DNA from: Streptomyces sp. B21-105
GTDB lineage: Bacteria; Actinomycetota; Actinomycetes; Streptomycetales; Streptomycetaceae
Assembly (NCBI RefSeq): GCF_036898465.1
Contig: NZ_JARUMJ010000001.1
Coordinates: 5,456,001 to 5,520,000 of the forward strand
Length of the DNA: 64,000 nucleotides
Direction: 5' to 3'
In this document: one piece after another, positions 47,285 to 55,786 of the stretch
Layout of the letters: every line of letters begins with the position of its first letter
How positions within the stretch are numbered: position 1 is the stretch's first letter
Notes under the pieces: generated by a model
What the model saw: the letters and a program-made list of their open reading frames with translations, nothing else
Told to the model about the DNA's origin: nothing
Databases searched by the model: none
Program-made: the position numbers and the translations under genes

Positions 47285-47701
47285 ATGACCGTAAGTACCC
47301 CGCGAGCAAGTGCCCCGCGAGCAAGTACCCCGAGGGTCGACGACGCGATGTGCCCGTACCGTCTGGTCCTCGAGCACCTCACCAGCCGCTGGGGCGTTCT
47401 CGTGCTGATCCACCTTCTCGACCGCTCGTACCGGTTCAGCGAACTGCGCCGGGCGATCGGCCAGGTCAGCGAGAAGATGCTGACCCAGACCCTGCAGACC
47501 CTGGAGCGCGACGGCCTCGTCCACCGCGACGCCAAGCCGGTGATCCCGCCCCGCGTCGACTACTCCCTCACCGACCTCGGCCGGGAGGCCGCGGAGCAGG
47601 TGCGCGCACTGGCCGACTGGACGCACCGGCGCATGCCCGAGGTGGAGCAGGCCCGCCAGACATACGACGAGGCCCGGGACCACCGGCCCCGGGCCCACTA
47701 G
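47285..47701 (+). CDS. HxlR-family (QorR-like) redox regulator
   Basis: 138 residues. The winged-helix HxlR domain spans about 22-115: MCPYRLVLEHLTSRWGVLVLIHLLDRSYRFSELRRAI, then VSEKMLTQTLQTLERDGLVHR, the recognition helix region. A single Cys23 near the helix start matches the redox-sensing Cys of YodB/QorR-type members that detect quinones or diamide. The first 20 residues come from a threefold DNA repeat (STPRASAPRASTPR). Likely represses the divergent quinone reductase gene until its Cys is modified. Confidence 0.93.
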   Translation: MTVSTPRASAPRASTPRVDDAMCPYRLVLEHLTSRWGVLVLIHLLDRSYRFSELRRAIGQVSEKMLTQTLQTLERDGLVHRDAKPVIPPRVDYSLTDLGREAAEQVRALADWTHRRMPEVEQARQTYDEARDHRPRAH

Positions 47702-47742
47702 CCGCCCACGCGGTTCGCGCCGCACGCCGCGCGCGCACATCG

Positions 47743-47898
47743 CACCGCGCCCGCACACGGCACCGCGCCCGCACACGGCACCGCGCCCGCACACGGCACC
47801 GCGCCCGCACACGCACATCACACCGTGCCCGCACACGGCACCGCGCCCGCACACGGCACCGCGCCCGCACACGGCACCGCGCCCGCACACGCACATCA
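47743..47898. repeat. Higher-order tandem repeat: two 78-bp blocks of 18-bp units
   Basis: Each 78-bp block has three 18-bp units (CACCGCGCCCGCACACGG) and one 24-nt variant ending CACGCACATCA. The second block (47821-47898) repeats the first (47743-47820) with one base change in its first unit. It fills the convergent gap between the HxlR and korB genes. Confidence 0.95.
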
Positions 47899-47924
47899 CA
47901 CCGTGCCCGCGCGGGCCGTTCGTC

Positions 47925-49007
47925 TCAGCCGGAGACGGTCCAGGTGTCGCCGCCCGCCAGCAGTGCGGCGAGGTCGCCCTTGCCGTGCTGCTCGATGGCG
48001 GTGTCGAGCTGGTCCGCCATCTGCGTGTCGTACACGGGCCGTTCCACCGAGCGCAGCACGCCGATGGGCGTGTGGTGCAGGGTGTCGGGGTCGGTGAGAC
48101 GGGAGAGGGCGAAGGCGGTGGTCGGAGACGCGGCGTGCGCGTCGTGGACCAGGACGTCGGCCTCGTTCTCCGGCGTCACCGCCACCACCTTCAGATCGCC
48201 GGTCGCCCGGTCGCGGACGACGCCCTTGGCCAGGCCGGCCCCGAACCGGACGGGCTGCCCGTGCTCCAGCCGGATCACCGCCTCCTCGGCGCTCTCACGG
48301 TCCTTCAGGGCGTCGAACGCGCCGTCGTTGAAGATGTTGCAGTTCTGGTAGATCTCGACCAGCGCCGTGCCGGAGTGGGCGGCCGCCTGGCGCAGCACGT
48401 CGGTGAGGTGCTTGCGGTCGGAGTCGACGGTGCGGGCGACGAAGGAGGCCTCCGCGCCGATGGCGAGGGACACCGGGTTGAAGGGCGAGTCCAGTGAGCC
48501 CATCGGCGTCGACTTGGTGATCTTGCCGACTTCGGAGGTGGGGGAGTACTGGCCCTTGGTCAGGCCGTAGATCCTGTTGTTGAAGAGGAGGATCTTGAGA
48601 TTGACGTTGCGGCGCAGGGCATGGATGAGGTGGTTGCCGCCGATGGACAGGGCGTCGCCGTCGCCGGTGACGACCCAGACCGACAGGTCGCGGCGCGAGG
48701 AGGCCAGGCCGGTCGCGATGGCGGGAGCGCGGCCGTGGATGGAGTGCATCCCGTAGGTGTTCATGTAGTACGGGAAGCGCGAGGAACAGCCGATGCCCGA
48801 GACGAAGACGATGTTCTCCCGCGCCAGACCCAGCTCCGGCATGAAGCCCTGGACCGCGGCGAGGATCGCGTAGTCCCCGCAGCCCGGGCACCAGCGCACC
48901 TCCTGGTCGGACTTGAAGTCCTTCATGGACTGCCGGGCCTCGGCCTTGGGCACGAGGGCGAGCGCCTCGGTGGTGCCGCCGGGGCGGTGTGTCGACGTCT
49001 CAGTCAT
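47925..49007 (-). CDS. korB: 2-oxoacid:ferredoxin oxidoreductase, beta subunit
   Basis: 360 residues. The [4Fe-4S] ligands are seen in RWCPGCGDYAIL near residues 37-48 and GIGCSSRFPYY near 70, with a further Cys in QNCNIFNDGAF near 215. The thiamine-diphosphate motif runs from GDGDALSIGGNHL near 117 to NLKILLFNNRIYGLTKGQ near 136-153. With the alpha subunit it oxidatively decarboxylates 2-oxoglutarate (or a related 2-oxoacid) to the acyl-CoA and reduces ferredoxin. It overlaps the alpha gene by 8 nt, so the subunits are co-translated. Confidence 0.96.
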   Translation of the reverse strand: MTETSTHRPGGTTEALALVPKAEARQSMKDFKSDQEVRWCPGCGDYAILAAVQGFMPELGLARENIVFVSGIGCSSRFPYYMNTYGMHSIHGRAPAIATGLASSRRDLSVWVVTGDGDALSIGGNHLIHALRRNVNLKILLFNNRIYGLTKGQYSPTSEVGKITKSTPMGSLDSPFNPVSLAIGAEASFVARTVDSDRKHLTDVLRQAAAHSGTALVEIYQNCNIFNDGAFDALKDRESAEEAVIRLEHGQPVRFGAGLAKGVVRDRATGDLKVVAVTPENEADVLVHDAHAASPTTAFALSRLTDPDTLHHTPIGVLRSVERPVYDTQMADQLDTAIEQHGKGDLAALLAGGDTWTVSG

Positions 49008-50943
49008 CGATGGCCTCCTTGAGCGCCGCGGCGAGCTGCTCCGCTTTGAACGGCATGCCGTTGACCTGGTTGTAGGAGCGGGCGTCCACCAGGTACTTCG
49101 CCCGGATGAGGGTGGCGAGCTGGCCGAGGTTCATCTCGGGGACGACGACCTTGTCGTACCCCTTCAGCACCGCTTCGAGGTTGCGCGGGAAGGGGTTCAG
49201 GTGGCGCAGATGGGCCTGCGCGATCGGCGTCCCGGAGGCGCGCAGCCGCCGTACCGCCGCGGTGATCGGCCCGTAGGTGGAACCCCAGCCCAGCACCAGG
49301 GTCCGGGCGGCGTGCGGGTCGTCGACCTCGAGGTCCGGGACCTCGATGCCGTCCACCTTGGCCTGGCGGGTGCGGACCATGAAGTCGTGGTTGGCCGGGT
49401 CGTAGGAGATGTTGCCGGTGCCGTCCTGCTTCTCGATCCCGCCGATGCGGTGCTCCAGGCCGGGCGTGCCCGGGATCGCCCAGGGGCGGGCCAGGGTGTG
49501 CGGGTCGCGCTTGTAGGGCCAGAAGACCTCGGTGCCGTCGGCCAGGGTGTGGTTGGGGCCCTGCGCGAACTGCACCCGCAGATCCGGCAGCTCGTCCGGC
49601 GACGGCACCCGCCACGGCTCGGAGCCGTTGGCCAGATAGCCGTCCGAGAGCAGGAACACCGGGGTGCGGTAGGTGAGGGCGATGCGGACGGCGTCCAGGA
49701 CGGCGTCGAAGCAGTCGGCCGGGGTGCGCGGGGCCACGATCGGCACCGGGGCCTCGCCGTTGCGGCCGTACATCGCCTGCAGCAGGTCCGCCTGCTCGGT
49801 CTTGGTCGGCAGGCCCGTCGACGGCCCGCCGCGCTGGATGTCGATCACGAGCAGCGGCAGTTCGAGCGACACGGCGAGGCCGATCGTCTCCGATTTCAGC
49901 GCCACGCCCGGGCCCGACGTCGTGGTGACGGCCAGGCTGCCGCCGAAGGCCGCGCCCAGCGCCGCGCCGATCCCGGCGATCTCGTCCTCCGCCTGGAAGG
50001 TACGCACGCCGAAGTTCTTGTGCTTCGACAGTTCGTGCAGGATGTCCGAGGCCGGTGTGATCGGATAGGAGCCCAGGAACAGTGGCAGATCCGCCTGCCG
50101 CGAGGCGGCGACGAGGCCGTAGGACAGGGCCAGGTTCCCGGAGATGTTGCGGTAGACGCCGGCCGGGAAGGCCTGCGCGGCCGGAGCGACCTCGTAGGAG
50201 ACCGCGAAGTCCTCGGTCGTCTCCCCGAAGTTCCAGCCGGCTTGGAACGCGGCCAGGTTGGCCCGCATGATCTCGGGCTTCTTCGCGAACTTCGACTTGA
50301 GGAACTTCTCGGTGCCCTCGGTGGGCCGGTGGTACATCCACGACAAGAGACCGAGCGCGAACATGTTCTTGCTGCGCTCGGCCTCTTTACGGGTGAGGTC
50401 GAATTCCTTGAGCGCCTCGACGGTCAGTGTGGTCAGTGGGACCGGGTGGAGCTGATAACCGTCGAGGGAGCCGTCCTCCAGCGGCGAGGCCGCGTACCCG
50501 ACTTTCTGCATGGCGCGTTTGGTGAACTCGTCCGTGTTGACGATGATCTGGGCCCCGCGCGGCACATCGGCGATGTTCGCCTTCAGCGCCGCCGGGTTCA
50601 TGGCCACCAGCACATTCGGCGCGTCGCCCGGAGTGAGGATGTCGTGATCGGCGAAATGCAGCTGGAACGACGACACCCCGGGCAGCGTTCCCGCGGGCGC
50701 GCGGATCTCGGCCGGGAAGTTCGGCAGCGTCGAAAGATCGTTGCCGAACGACGCCGTCTCCGAAGTGAAACGATCACCGGTCAACTGCATGCCGTCGCCG
50801 GAGTCCCCCGCGAACCTGATGATCACCCGGTCGAGCCGGCGGACGTCCTTCGTCCCGCCCCGTCTGCGCTGCTCTCCCACGACGGCCGCATCCGCTCCGT
50901 CGGTTCCGTCGGCCTGTTCTGCTGGGCTGACCTGACTGGTCAC
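49000..50943 (-). CDS. korA: 2-oxoacid:ferredoxin oxidoreductase, alpha (gamma-alpha fused) subunit
   Basis: 647 residues. The N-terminal gamma domain starts with VIIRFAGDSGDGMQLTGDRF near 40-60, the acceptor-oxidoreductase motif, followed by the alpha domain with YPITPASDILHELSKH near 290, AEDEIAGIGAALGAAFGGSLAVTTTSGPGVALKSE near 315-350 (key part TTSGPG) and the transketolase-C-like end (LVLGWGSTYGPI). This fused arrangement is typical of actinobacterial KorA. GTG start with GGGAGG upstream. The second nuo cluster begins 4.4 kb away, in the opposite direction. Confidence 0.96.
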   Translation of the reverse strand: MTSQVSPAEQADGTDGADAAVVGEQRRRGGTKDVRRLDRVIIRFAGDSGDGMQLTGDRFTSETASFGNDLSTLPNFPAEIRAPAGTLPGVSSFQLHFADHDILTPGDAPNVLVAMNPAALKANIADVPRGAQIIVNTDEFTKRAMQKVGYAASPLEDGSLDGYQLHPVPLTTLTVEALKEFDLTRKEAERSKNMFALGLLSWMYHRPTEGTEKFLKSKFAKKPEIMRANLAAFQAGWNFGETTEDFAVSYEVAPAAQAFPAGVYRNISGNLALSYGLVAASRQADLPLFLGSYPITPASDILHELSKHKNFGVRTFQAEDEIAGIGAALGAAFGGSLAVTTTSGPGVALKSETIGLAVSLELPLLVIDIQRGGPSTGLPTKTEQADLLQAMYGRNGEAPVPIVAPRTPADCFDAVLDAVRIALTYRTPVFLLSDGYLANGSEPWRVPSPDELPDLRVQFAQGPNHTLADGTEVFWPYKRDPHTLARPWAIPGTPGLEHRIGGIEKQDGTGNISYDPANHDFMVRTRQAKVDGIEVPDLEVDDPHAARTLVLGWGSTYGPITAAVRRLRASGTPIAQAHLRHLNPFPRNLEAVLKGYDKVVVPEMNLGQLATLIRAKYLVDARSYNQVNGMPFKAEQLAAALKEAIDD

Positions 50944-51225
50944 TGAACTGGACCTCCCTCGAGGCGGCTGTCCCGGAGCGCCCTTCCCGAAGGCCCTCCA
51001 CGGATCAACCCTACGTCTGTAAGGGTCGCCTTCCTTCGGCCATTCGTATGACGGTCACTGTCCCGAGACGGCCCGGCACCCCCGCTAACCATGATTTCCC
51101 GCCCCCCGGCGCTCCTCCGTTAGACGCTCCGGAATCCCGCCGCGGTTCTGTGGTGTTTCTCCGCCGCTTCCTCCGAGTTCCCCCCTCTGATTTCCTGACC
51201 CGACGAACGGCACAGTGCCATCTGT

Positions 51226-51897
51226 TTATGAATTCAGGTAAGTGAGAACTGCCAGTACTCGGCGGTGATCTCCGTCACTCGGCGACAACCCGAGCTTCAG
51301 GAAGATATTGCTGACGTGCTTCTCGACGGCTCCGTCGCTGACGACCAGCTGCCGGGCGACCGCCGAATTGGTCCGCCCCTCGGCCATCAGCCCGAGGACC
51401 TCCCGCTCCCGCGGGGTGAGCCCCGCCAGCACGTCCTGCTTCCTGCTCCGCCCGAGCAGCTGCGCCACGACCTCCGGGTCCAGAGCGGTGCCGCCCTCGG
51501 CGACCCGCACCACGGCGTCCACGAACTCCCGCACCTCGGCCACACGGTCCTTGAGGAGATACCCGACCCCGCGACTGGAACCGGCCAGCAGTTCGGTGGC
51601 GTACCGCTCCTCCACATACTGTGACAGCACCAGCACGCCCAGTCCGGGGTGCGCTTTGCGCAGTTGGACGGCGGCCCGCACACCCTCGTCCGTATGGGTC
51701 GGCGGCATCCGCACGTCCGCGACGACGACGTCGGGCAGCGCGCCCTCGTCGTTCAGCTCGGTGATCGTCTTGACCAGGGCTTCGGCGTCCCCGACCCCCG
51801 CGACCACGTCGTGTCCCCGGTCGGTGAGCAACCGGGTCAGCCCCTCCCGCAACAGCACCGAATCCTCGGCGATGACCACCCGCACCCTGTCCTCCAC
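51226..51897 (-). CDS. NarL/LuxR-type response regulator
   Basis: 223 residues from GTG 51897, which puts the receiver's first strand (VRVVIAEDS) at the usual place; ATG 51954 would add 19. Receiver residues: Glu11-Asp12 acidic pair, phospho-acceptor Asp61 in [10 protein letters not shown], Ser/Thr and Lys in [10 protein letters not shown] and YLLKDRV. The C-terminal HTH begins [18 protein letters not shown] and contains [18 protein letters not shown]. Two histidine kinases lie upstream on the same strand and are its likely partners. About 480 bp with a tandem repeat separate it from the nearer kinase. Confidence 0.95.
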   Translation of the reverse strand: MEDRVRVVIAEDSVLLREGLTRLLTDRGHDVVAGVGDAEALVKTITELNDEGALPDVVVADVRMPPTHTDEGVRAAVQLRKAHPGLGVLVLSQYVEERYATELLAGSSRGVGYLLKDRVAEVREFVDAVVRVAEGGTALDPEVVAQLLGRSRKQDVLAGLTPREREVLGLMAEGRTNSAVARQLVVSDGAVEKHVSNIFLKLGLSPSDGDHRRVLAVLTYLNS

Positions 51898-52377
51898 GAT
51901 CCTCGGCCCCCCAGCCGCCCACCCGTCCGCCCGTCGGTCGAACCAGTCAAGCATTTCAGCAACAGACTCGTCTCTACCCGGCGAGAGTCGGGCCCGGCTG
52001 GAGGACGACGCGAAAACAGCCCCGACCCACCGTCTTTCGGCCGCCGGCCGAGGCGACGGGAGGAGGGGGTCGGAGCCGCGTGACGAAGGGCGAGGGATGG
52101 GAGCCGGTGGCGGGAGGAAGAGGCCGGGAGCGGCGTGACGAGGGGCGAGGGGCGGGAGCGGCGTGACGAGGGGCGAGGGGCGGGAGCGGCGTGACGAGGG
52201 GCGAGGGGCGGGAGCGGCGTGACGAGGGGCGAGGGGCGGGAGCGGCGTGACGAGGGGCGAGGGGCGGGAGCGGCGTGACGAGGGGCGAGGGCCGGGAGCC
52301 AAGAGGCGACGGCCGGCAGCCGGCAGCCGCGTGACGAAAGTCCGGGAGGGGAGGGCCGTCCCGTGGGTCGACGGCTG
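51898..52377. other. Repeat-filled gap between response regulator and first kinase
   Basis: 480 bp. It contains decayed then regular copies of a 28-bp unit (52040-52300). Open frames across it read Pro/Arg/Ser-rich peptides in all frames because 28 is not divisible by three. The regulator's own promoter may be in the first 100 bp before its start. Confidence 0.5.
52126..52298. repeat. 28-bp tandem repeat x6
   Basis: Unit GGGAGCGGCGTGACGAGGGG plus CGAGGGGC, with copies starting at 52126, 52154, 52182, 52210, 52238 and 52266, nearly identical, and a partial copy at 52294. Diverged copies are seen upstream (about 52070-52125) and a trace downstream (about 52327). Confidence 0.95.
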
Positions 52378-53802
52378 TCAGACCTGGCCGCCCCGCCAGG
52401 GCAGCTCCGCGGTGACCCTGGTGGGGCCGCCCACCGGTGAGTCCACGACGAGGATCCCGTCCACCGAGTCCAGCCGTCCGGCGAGCCCGGCCAGCCCCGA
52501 CCCGCCGCCGGAGGCGTCCGCTCCGCCCACCCCGTCGTCCGCCACCTGCAGCATCAGCCGGTCCTTCGCCCGCCACACGTCGACCGAGGCCGACCGGGCA
52601 CCGCTGTGCTTGCTGATGTTCTGCAGCAGCTCCGACACGGTGAAGTAGGCGATGCCCTCGATCGCCGGAGCCGGCCGTTCGGCCAGGTCCACTTCCACCT
52701 TCACCGGAACCGTGCAGCGCGAGGCCACCGAGGACAGCGCCGCGTCCAGCCCGCGGTCGGTCAGGACGGCCGGGTGGATGCCGCGCGCCAGGTCCCGCAG
52801 CTCCTGCAGCGCCGTCTTCACCTCGCCGTGCGCCTCGCCCACCATCCGCGCCGCCGTCTGCGGGTCGTCCCGCAGCTTCTCCTTCGCCATCCCGAGGTCC
52901 ATCGCCAGCGCCACCAGCCGGGCCTGCGCCCCGTCGTGCAGATCGCGCTCGATGCGCCGCAGATCGGCGGCCGCCGTGTCCACCACGACCCCGCGGTCGG
53001 ACTCCAGCTCCACCACCCGCGCCCCCAGCGACGACGGCCCCAGCAGCCCGTGCACCAGCAGCCGGTCCACCGTCGTCAGCGCCCGCACGATCCACGGCGT
53101 GGCCAGCGTGATGAGCAGACCCACCAGAGCCGTCACCGCGATCTCGAACGGGTTGTCGAGGTAGACGCTGTGGTGTTCGTCGCCGTACAGCTGGACGCCG
53201 CCCTGACCGCCGTGCACCGGGAAGACCCAGAACCACAGCGGATACGTCAGCATGCTCCAGCCGGCCGACCACACCGCCACGGTGACGCCGAAGGACAGCA
53301 CCGCCCACGGCAGGTGCAGCACCGCGTACAGGGCGCTCCGCCAGGACGTGCCGCTCTTGAGGGCGGCCGCCATCCACGCCATCGCACCGCTTCCGCGCGG
53401 CCGCAGCGGCTCCGGGGAGGCCACCTCCAGACCGAGCAGCCCGCGCGCCCGGGCCCGTTCCAGCGCCCCGAAGCCCCGGCACGCGGTCAGGCCCGCCGCC
53501 AGCACCGGGATGCCGAGGAACGTCACCAGCAGGCCCGCCCCGAGGGACAGCATCGTCACCGCGAAGGTGAACCCCACGATGCTGATCGGCAGGCTCAGCA
53601 GGACGTACACGAGCTCCTGCCAGTGGCGCGCGGTGAGGGGCTCACGCAGTCCCACCGGAAGCAGCTGCCGGCGCTCCCGTGCCCCGTGCCCGGCCTCGCC
53701 CCCGCGCCCGTACCCGCGGTCGTCGCGGACGTATCCGTCGTGCCCTGCGTTCCCGTCGTACCGCCCGTGCGGGTGCCCGTACTGGTCGTACTGCGTGGCC
53801 AT
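52378..53802 (-). CDS. Sensor histidine kinase (HisKA_3/NarX type), paralogue 1
   Basis: 474 residues. A Gly/Tyr/Arg-rich cytoplasmic lead (1-50) is followed by about four to five membrane helices (60-275) with a short outer loop, so the sensor is embedded in the membrane. The phospho-acceptor His289 is in [20 protein letters not shown], the N-box in [12 protein letters not shown] near 391-402, then the G boxes DDGVGG and GSGLAGLAGRLDSV. It belongs to the family usually paired with NarL-type regulators. Its DNA in the kinase part is almost identical to paralogue 2 over long tracts. ATG start. Confidence 0.94.
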   Translation of the reverse strand: MATQYDQYGHPHGRYDGNAGHDGYVRDDRGYGRGGEAGHGARERRQLLPVGLREPLTARHWQELVYVLLSLPISIVGFTFAVTMLSLGAGLLVTFLGIPVLAAGLTACRGFGALERARARGLLGLEVASPEPLRPRGSGAMAWMAAALKSGTSWRSALYAVLHLPWAVLSFGVTVAVWSAGWSMLTYPLWFWVFPVHGGQGGVQLYGDEHHSVYLDNPFEIAVTALVGLLITLATPWIVRALTTVDRLLVHGLLGPSSLGARVVELESDRGVVVDTAAADLRRIERDLHDGAQARLVALAMDLGMAKEKLRDDPQTAARMVGEAHGEVKTALQELRDLARGIHPAVLTDRGLDAALSSVASRCTVPVKVEVDLAERPAPAIEGIAYFTVSELLQNISKHSGARSASVDVWRAKDRLMLQVADDGVGGADASGGGSGLAGLAGRLDSVDGILVVDSPVGGPTRVTAELPWRGGQV

Positions 53803-53911
53803 CGGCGTCGTCCGTTCTACTCGTCCTGCTCATCGCGCAGCTGTCGATCCGTACCTCCCAGCCTCCTCGGCGGCCGTCGCGCGGACCATGGAGTCCGTCG
53901 GCCTCTTGGAA

Positions 53912-53930
53912 GGGGGGTTTTCCCTACCCC
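53912..53930. promoter_or_regulatory. GGGTTTTCCC palindrome before kinase 1
   Basis: GGGGGGTTTTCCCTACCCC lies 110 bp before the kinase 1 start. Read on the minus strand it has the core GGGAAAACCCCC, shared with the palindrome before kinase 2 and nuoA2 (55238-55253). A candidate site for the linked response regulator. Confidence 0.4.
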
Positions 53931-53936
53931 GCGCGG

Positions 53937-55178
53937 TCACGGCCTCCCGCCCCGGTCCCGCCAGGGGAGCTCCGCGGTCACCGTCGTGGGACCCCCCTCC
54001 GGCGACTCCAGGACGAAGAGCCCGTCGACGGCGTCCAGCCGTTCCGCCAGCCCCCGCATCCCCGATCCGCCGTCGATCCGCGCGCCGCCCCGGCCGTCGT
54101 CCCACACCTGGACGAGCATCCGGTCGCCCGACCGCCACACGTCGACCGAGGCCGACCGGGCCCCGCTGTGCTTGCTGATGTTCTGCAGCAGCTCCGACAC
54201 GGTGAAGTAGGCGATGCCCTCGATGGCCTGCGCCGGCCTGCTCGGCAGGTCGGCGGTCACCTTCACCGGCACCGTGCAGCGCGAGGCCACCGAGGACAGC
54301 GCGGCGTCCAGCCCGCGGTCGGTCAGGACGGCCGGGTGGATGCCGCGCGCCAGGTCCCGCAGCTCCTGCAGCGCCAGCTTCACCTCGCCGTGCGCCTCCT
54401 CCACCATCGCCGCCACGACCTCGTCGGCCTGCCCCTCCAGCAACTTCTCCTTGGCCAGACCCAGCCCCATCGCCAGGTTCACCAGCCGGGCCTGCGCCCC
54501 GTCGTGCAGATCGCGCTCGATGCGCCGCAGATCGGCGGCCGCCGTGTCCACCACGACCCCGCGGTCGGACTCCAGCTCCGCGATCCGCCGCTCCAACTCG
54601 TCGGACGGTGAGAGCAGGCCCCGCACCATCGCCCGGTCCGCGTTGGTCAGACCGCGCGCCAGGAACGGCAGCACCGGCCACAGCACGAACAGCGAGGGCA
54701 CCACCACGCTGAACGTGACAACGCCCCAGGGCAGCCGGATCAGGTCGTACAGCACCGTGCGCCAGGCCACCGGGTCCTTCAGCACCAGCCACATCCGCTG
54801 CAGCGGGCCGCCCGCCCTGCGCAGCGGCAGCGGGCTCGGCTCGTCGATCCGCACCCGGAGCAGCTTGCGCGCCCGCGCCCGTTCGAAGCGGCCCATCAGC
54901 CGCGCCCCGCCCAGCCCGAGCGCGAGCAACGGCAACCCCACCACCGTGACGGTCATCGAGGCCCCGGTGACGATCACCGTCATCACATAGGTGAACCCGA
55001 TCAACGCCATCGGCAGATTGGTCAGCAGGTACGCGATCTCCCGCCAGGTCTGCGGATCGAACGCGGCCCGGGCCGGAGGCAGACGGTCGTCGTCGTGCCC
55101 CGCGCCAGGCCGGCCGGAGGAAGCCGGTCGGCCGGAGGGACCCGAAGGGACGGCGGAATGGCTGGCGGAAGCGGTCAT
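53937..55178 (-). CDS. Sensor histidine kinase (HisKA_3/NarX type), paralogue 2
   Basis: 413 residues from ATG 55178. A Pro/Gly/Arg-rich lead (1-45) is followed by paired membrane helices (about 60-105 and 150-195). His225 in [20 protein letters not shown] is the phospho-acceptor; N-box [12 protein letters not shown] near 330; G box DDGRGG; last box [14 protein letters not shown]. It lies 134 bp upstream of kinase 1 and both lead to the single response regulator, so either both kinases share it or they form heterodimers. The gene is divergent from nuoA2, with 200 bp between starts. Confidence 0.94.
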   Translation of the reverse strand: MTASASHSAVPSGPSGRPASSGRPGAGHDDDRLPPARAAFDPQTWREIAYLLTNLPMALIGFTYVMTVIVTGASMTVTVVGLPLLALGLGGARLMGRFERARARKLLRVRIDEPSPLPLRRAGGPLQRMWLVLKDPVAWRTVLYDLIRLPWGVVTFSVVVPSLFVLWPVLPFLARGLTNADRAMVRGLLSPSDELERRIAELESDRGVVVDTAAADLRRIERDLHDGAQARLVNLAMGLGLAKEKLLEGQADEVVAAMVEEAHGEVKLALQELRDLARGIHPAVLTDRGLDAALSSVASRCTVPVKVTADLPSRPAQAIEGIAYFTVSELLQNISKHSGARSASVDVWRSGDRMLVQVWDDGRGGARIDGGSGMRGLAERLDAVDGLFVLESPEGGPTTVTAELPWRDRGGRP

Positions 55179-55237
55179 ACGGGCTAGCCTGCCGCCCTGC
55201 ACGACCCCGCGCCATGAGGTCTGCTGCCTTCCGCTAC

Positions 55238-55253
55238 CGGGGGAAAACCCCCG
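55238..55253. promoter_or_regulatory. CGGGGGAAAACCCCCG palindrome between kinase 2 and nuoA2
   Basis: A perfect 16-bp palindrome in the divergent region, 60 bp before the kinase 2 start and 126 bp before nuoA2. Its core GGGAAAACCC also occurs before kinase 1. Likely an operator for the linked NarL-type regulator. Confidence 0.55.
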
Positions 55254-55281
55254 CCTCACGTCCCGACCCGTGACGGGCTGC

Positions 55282-55309
55282 TTACCGTCCCTTTATCAGG
55301 GCCTAGACT
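55282..55309 (+). promoter_or_regulatory. Candidate promoter of the second nuo cluster
   Basis: TTACCG (55282-55287) and TAGACT (55304-55309) are separated by 16 bp and would start transcription near 55316, about 63 nt before nuoA2. The spacer contains a CCCT-TTATC-AGGG small inverted repeat. Confidence 0.45.
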
Positions 55310-55378
55310 CCCGTGCGTACAGATCGTCGAACCGGCCTGCCGTCGAAGAGGCTGAGGTCAGGGAGCGAGGGGACGGAC

Positions 55379-55786
55379 GTGCGGGAACCGACCGTCGATG
55401 TCGCTGCGGACTATGCGGCCGACTACTTCCAGTCCTACTCCGTCGTCGGGCTGCTCGCCGTCGTCGGCGTGCTGTTCGTCGCCGTCGCCTTCGGCGCGGG
55501 ACGCCTGCTGCGCCCGGTGGTCCCCACCCCGGAGAAGCTTCTGACGTACGAGTGCGGAGTCGACCCCGTCGGCGAGGGCTGGGCCCACACCCAGGTCCGC
55601 TACTACGTCTACGCCTTCCTCTACGTCATCTTCGCGGTCGACTCGATCTTCCTCTTCCCCTGGGCGACGGTCTTCGCCGCCCCCGGCTACGGCGCGACCA
55701 CGCTCGTCGAGATGTTCGTCTTCCTCGGCTTCCTCACCGTGGGCCTGCTGTACGCATACAAGAAGGGCGTCCTGACATGGGCGTGA
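55379..55786 (+). CDS. nuoA2: NADH-quinone oxidoreductase subunit A, second copy
   Basis: 135 residues from GTG 55379. Three membrane helices and the NuoA motif [13 protein letters not shown] near residues 58-70, then [23 protein letters not shown]. The Tyr-Glu-Cys-Gly loop and [11 protein letters not shown] match first-copy NuoA, but overall identity is low, so this is an old paralogue rather than a recent duplicate. It opens a cluster A2-B2-C2-H2-I2-J2-K2-L2-M2. It overlaps nuoB2 by about 10 nt. Confidence 0.93.
   Translation: MREPTVDVAADYAADYFQSYSVVGLLAVVGVLFVAVAFGAGRLLRPVVPTPEKLLTYECGVDPVGEGWAHTQVRYYVYAFLYVIFAVDSIFLFPWATVFAAPGYGATTLVEMFVFLGFLTVGLLYAYKKGVLTWA

Noticed and set aside
47743..47898. 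Possible CRISPR array
   Set aside because: Repeat units are head-to-tail without unique spacers and no cas gene is near. The same applies to arrays at 31824, 34151, 44525 and 52126.
51226..52302. Long N-terminal version of the response regulator
   Set aside because: The extra 135 residues translate the 28-bp repeat, which changes frame with each unit, so conservation as protein is impossible; the receiver domain starts at 51897.
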